Of a stretch of 64,000 nt of DNA, positions 63,595-64,000 are shown in pieces. A program made the translations under genes and the position numbers. The notes under the pieces were generated by a model. That model saw only the letters and a list, made by a program, of their open reading frames with translations, ran no database searches and was not told where the DNA came from. Source of the stretch: a virus; the IMG/VR virus record IMGVR_UViG_3300042549_009448, positions 116,031 to 180,030 of that record. One strand, written 5' to 3'. How positions within the stretch are numbered: the stretch's first letter is position 1; each line of letters begins with the position of its first letter.

Positions 63595-63602
63595 TTATTT
63601 AT
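63595..63602 (-). promoter_or_regulatory. T4-late-like box close to the start codon
   Basis: Minus strand GAATAAATAACTC, ending 4 bases before the ATG at 63590, the second case where this box nearly abuts the start. Confidence 0.4.
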
Positions 63603-63627
63603 TCGGCAGCAGCCTGACCAGTTTATC

Positions 63628-63975
63628 TTAATTCTTTACCACCTTAAAGAGGGCTTTCTCGATGGAGTAGCCGTTATTAATGAAATATTTCAAACTATCC
63701 ACATTACAGTGAGCATAGATCATTTTATCCGAGTCTTTTATTTTAGAGTCTCGATAGTTCCAGAGCAGTTTGTATATGCCCTTGTGTCGATGCTCTTCTT
63801 TAACATAGGCATGGCATAGATAGATTACGGCAGGCTGGTCTAGATACGATACAATACCGACCAATTCGTCTTTAATAAAACATCCATAGTAGGTTGCGTA
63901 TTCATCCAACAGATCAGGTTTAATCTCAGCGAATTCTTCGTGAACCTCTCTGTAGGTTATTTTCTTTATTTCCAT
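63628..63975 (-). CDS. GNAT-family acetyltransferase
   Basis: 115 residues. GCFIKDELVGIVSYLDQPAV and AYVKEEHRHKGIYKLLWNY (acetyl-CoA binding R/Q-x-x-G region) define the GNAT fold, shortened at the C-terminus. Substrate unknown. The last 25 bases of the window hold nothing recognisable. Confidence 0.85.
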   Translation of the reverse strand: MEIKKITYREVHEEFAEIKPDLLDEYATYYGCFIKDELVGIVSYLDQPAVIYLCHAYVKEEHRHKGIYKLLWNYRDSKIKDSDKMIYAHCNVDSLKYFINNGYSIEKALFKVVKN

Positions 63976-64000
63976 AGTCTTTTATTTTTTAAGTAGTCAG

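Overview
The window reads as a segment of a large tailed-phage genome infecting a Bacteroidota (probably flavobacterial) host. Almost every gene is on the minus strand; the endolysin at 43775-44599 is the only clear plus-strand gene. Phage evidence: T4-type topoisomerase subunits (gp39-like and gp52-like), two RNA ligases, a polynucleotide-kinase-like protein, a tRNA cluster, a GH19 endolysin, virion adhesins, and about 20 proteins starting with a short leader like the capsid-targeting sequence of T4 internal proteins (for example MKLLKFTQFVNES, ending in a possible prohead-protease site of the form hydrophobic-x-E). Host evidence: low GC, few Shine-Dalgarno sites, lipoproteins, GEVED-domain and Lcl/DUF1566 proteins of Bacteroidota type.

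Layout. 1-6.4 kb: structural and leader-bearing proteins, a C-type-lectin-like protein whose 3' end looks like a diversity-generating-retroelement variable region, small AT-rich accessory genes with paralogues, and a degenerate tRNA. 6.4-11.7 kb: a translationally coupled VWA / zinc metallopeptidase / MoxR-type AAA+ module and more leader-bearing proteins. 11.7-15.2 kb: XPD/DinG-like helicase, homing-endonuclease remnant and small genes. 15.2-23.4 kb: a tyrosine recombinase followed by an integron-like array of 20 cassettes, each flanked by palindromic attC-like sites (AAC...stem-loop...GTT) whose outer boxes are complementary within each cassette. 23.4-26.8 kb: RNA repair (cyclic-phosphate receiver-like protein, RNA ligase, CCA-adding-like enzyme, phosphoesterase). 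26.9-35.5 kb: secreted GEVED protein, PA14 adhesin, GDP-fucose synthesis, a second RNA ligase, kinase and ClpP. 35.5-36.4 kb: tRNA cluster. 36.5-47.1 kb: leader-bearing proteins, glycosyltransferases, SPFH protein, thioredoxin, endolysin, PRPP synthetase, thioesterase. 47.2-50.0 kb: a gp52-like topoisomerase gene broken by a split intein with an endonuclease gene between the halves. 50-57 kb: SulP transporter, two L,D-transpeptidases, gp39-like subunit, a leader-bearing nucleotidyltransferase and a glycosyltransferase. 57-64 kb: primase-like protein, a run of leader-bearing proteins, a LamG adhesin and a GNAT acetyltransferase.

How it fits together. Many leader-bearing and virion genes have an ATAAATAA box about 20 bases upstream of the start, like the T4 late promoter, so they are probably made late and loaded into the head for delivery into the next host. 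Candidates for delivery include the MoxR ATPase, the nucleotidyltransferase and an L,D-transpeptidase. The cassette array appears to be a reservoir of small genes. In at least two cassettes the attC-like hairpin itself encodes the start codon plus a capsid-targeting-like leader, and the reading frame runs across the recombination core. That suggests, as inference only, that cassette recombination could attach packaging or start modules to new coding sequences.
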